The position numbers and the translations under genes were made by a program. Positions 63,394-64,000 of a stretch of 64,000 bases of DNA are shown here, piece by piece. The notes under the pieces are model-generated. The model ran no database searches. It saw nothing but the letters and a program-made list of their open reading frames with translations, and was not told the origin of the DNA. Where the stretch lies: the NCBI GenBank assembly GCA_947494675.1, contig CANLVP010000002.1, forward strand, positions 124,001 to 188,000. The letters are read 5' to 3'. Origin of the DNA: an uncultured Paracoccaceae bacterium. GTDB lineage: Bacteria; Pseudomonadota; Alphaproteobacteria; Rhodobacterales; Rhodobacteraceae. Numbering within the stretch: the first letter of the stretch is position 1; every line of letters starts with the position of its first letter.

Positions 63394-63810
63394 ATGGCTG
63401 CGCAAAACGGCAAAGACCTATTGATCAAGATCGACATGACGGGGGATCGTCTTTTTGAAAGCGCTGCTGGGCTGCGCGCCTCGCGGATCAGTTTCAACGC
63501 CGAAAGTGTCGACGTGACCAGCCTGGAAAGCGCTGGTGGTTGGCGAGAGCTGCTGGCGGGGGCAGGGGTCAAAACGGCGTCAATCTCGGGCTCTGGCATC
63601 TTCAAGGATGCGACAACCGACGAGCGTGTTCGGCAGGTGTTCTTTGATGGTGAGACGCCGTTTTTTCAGGTGATCATTCCTGATTTTGGCACCGTAGAAG
63701 GGGCGTTTCAGATTGCGTCTTTGGAATATGCGGGCACCCACGATGGCGAGACGACGTTTGAGATGTCGATGGCGTCTGCGGGTGAGCTGACCTTCGTTGC
63801 GTTGGTCTGA
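63394..63810 (+). CDS. GTA major tail protein (RcGTA g9)
   Basis: A 138-residue tail-tube protein of the TP901-1-like family. MAAQNGKDLLIKIDMTGDRL and a SESVDVTSLESAGGWRELL-type segment (here FNAESVDVTSLESAGGWREL) match GTA tail tubes. AAGGAG precedes the ATG at good distance. Confidence 0.92.
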   Translation: MAAQNGKDLLIKIDMTGDRLFESAAGLRASRISFNAESVDVTSLESAGGWRELLAGAGVKTASISGSGIFKDATTDERVRQVFFDGETPFFQVIIPDFGTVEGAFQIASLEYAGTHDGETTFEMSMASAGELTFVALV

Positions 63811-64000
63811 TGGCAAACCCGCTGGCAGGTGAGGTGACCGTCACGATTGATGGCAAGCCGCATATCGCAAAGCTGACCTTGGGCGCTTTGGCAGAGCTTG
63901 AGGCCACGCTGCAAGAGGCGAGCCTAATCGATTTGGTGCAGCGGTTCGAAAAAGGCCAATACGCCAGCCGCGATGTGATGGCCTTGATCGTCGCGGGATT
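63810..64000 (+). CDS. GTA tail assembly protein (RcGTA g10), 3' end cut by window
   Basis: Sixty-three codons are visible from an ATG that shares one base with the g9 stop. MANPLAGEVTVTIDGKPHIA and LTLGALAELEATLQ match the GTA gp10 family, a tail-tape chaperone. The rest of the gene and the further tail genes lie beyond the window. Confidence 0.85.
   Translation, partial: MANPLAGEVTVTIDGKPHIAKLTLGALAELEATLQEASLIDLVQRFEKGQYASRDVMALIVAG

Noticed and set aside
56972-64000. A true prophage rather than a GTA
   Set aside because: No integrase, repressor, replication or attachment site was seen, and gene sizes and order match the Rhodobacterales GTA cluster, including the small g3.5 gene.

Overview
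The window is about 64 kb of a GC-rich chromosome from an alphaproteobacterium of the order Rhodobacterales, most likely a marine member of the Roseobacter group. The evidence is joint: a gene transfer agent (GTA) capsid cluster directly behind fabF-mltG, a DMSP lyase DddP with every known metal ligand at the family positions, a VPLPA-type C-terminal sorting signal, a LuxR/LuxI pair of Rhodobacterales type, and short hairpin repeats at gene ends. No rRNA, insertion sequence, CRISPR array or integrase was seen. Genus cannot be fixed from the sequence alone.

Layout, left to right. 1-7.7 kb: end of a LysM protein, an Atm1-type ABC exporter, and an RND efflux operon (adaptor plus pump) on the minus strand. 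7.9-14 kb: a YfgM-like membrane protein, bamB and der in one direction, a DUF2235 hydrolase, then serS facing it. 14.2-20.2 kb: one long plus-strand block, yajC-secD-secF, a Mth938-like gene and the cytochrome c maturation genes ccmA-B-C-D-G; ccmD is only 46 codons and overlaps both neighbours. 20.2-24.9 kb: a small LuxR-type regulator, a SnoaL-like and a DUF1801 gene, aconitase, and a DUF1223 protein. 24.9-27.1 kb: a lipid A type acyltransferase behind a nitrile hydratase/thiocyanate hydrolase-like operon whose beta subunit is encoded in two pieces. 27.1-30.3 kb: a fliG-like gene, a LuxR-like protein that keeps the signal-binding domain but has no DNA-binding domain, and a divergent luxR-luxI pair with a perfect 16-bp palindrome between them. 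30.3-41.3 kb: purB, bioY, a hydrolase-OsmC fusion behind dddP, a spondin-domain secreted protein, glnB-glnA, and the NAD(P)HX repair functions as two genes separated by one in-frame stop. 41.3-51 kb: a Hint-domain protein, tRNA-Leu(UAG), trigger factor, an orphan Hcp-like protein, cpdB, ribosomal genes rpsF-rpsR-rplI, a YceI protein and a cytochrome b561-YceI fusion. 51.2-56.8 kb: fatty acid genes fabD-fabG-acpP-fabF and mltG. 56.97 kb to the right edge: GTA genes equivalent to RcGTA g1 to g10, the last cut by the window.

Most of the region is housekeeping. The points most worth a second look are the quorum-sensing locus with its receptor-only LuxR protein and its neighbouring fliG, the three-gene nitrile hydratase-like operon, the stop-split NAD(P)HX repair gene, the TTCTGTGCATC repeats in front of fabD, and the strong hairpin between the GTA capsid gene and the rest of the head-tail genes.
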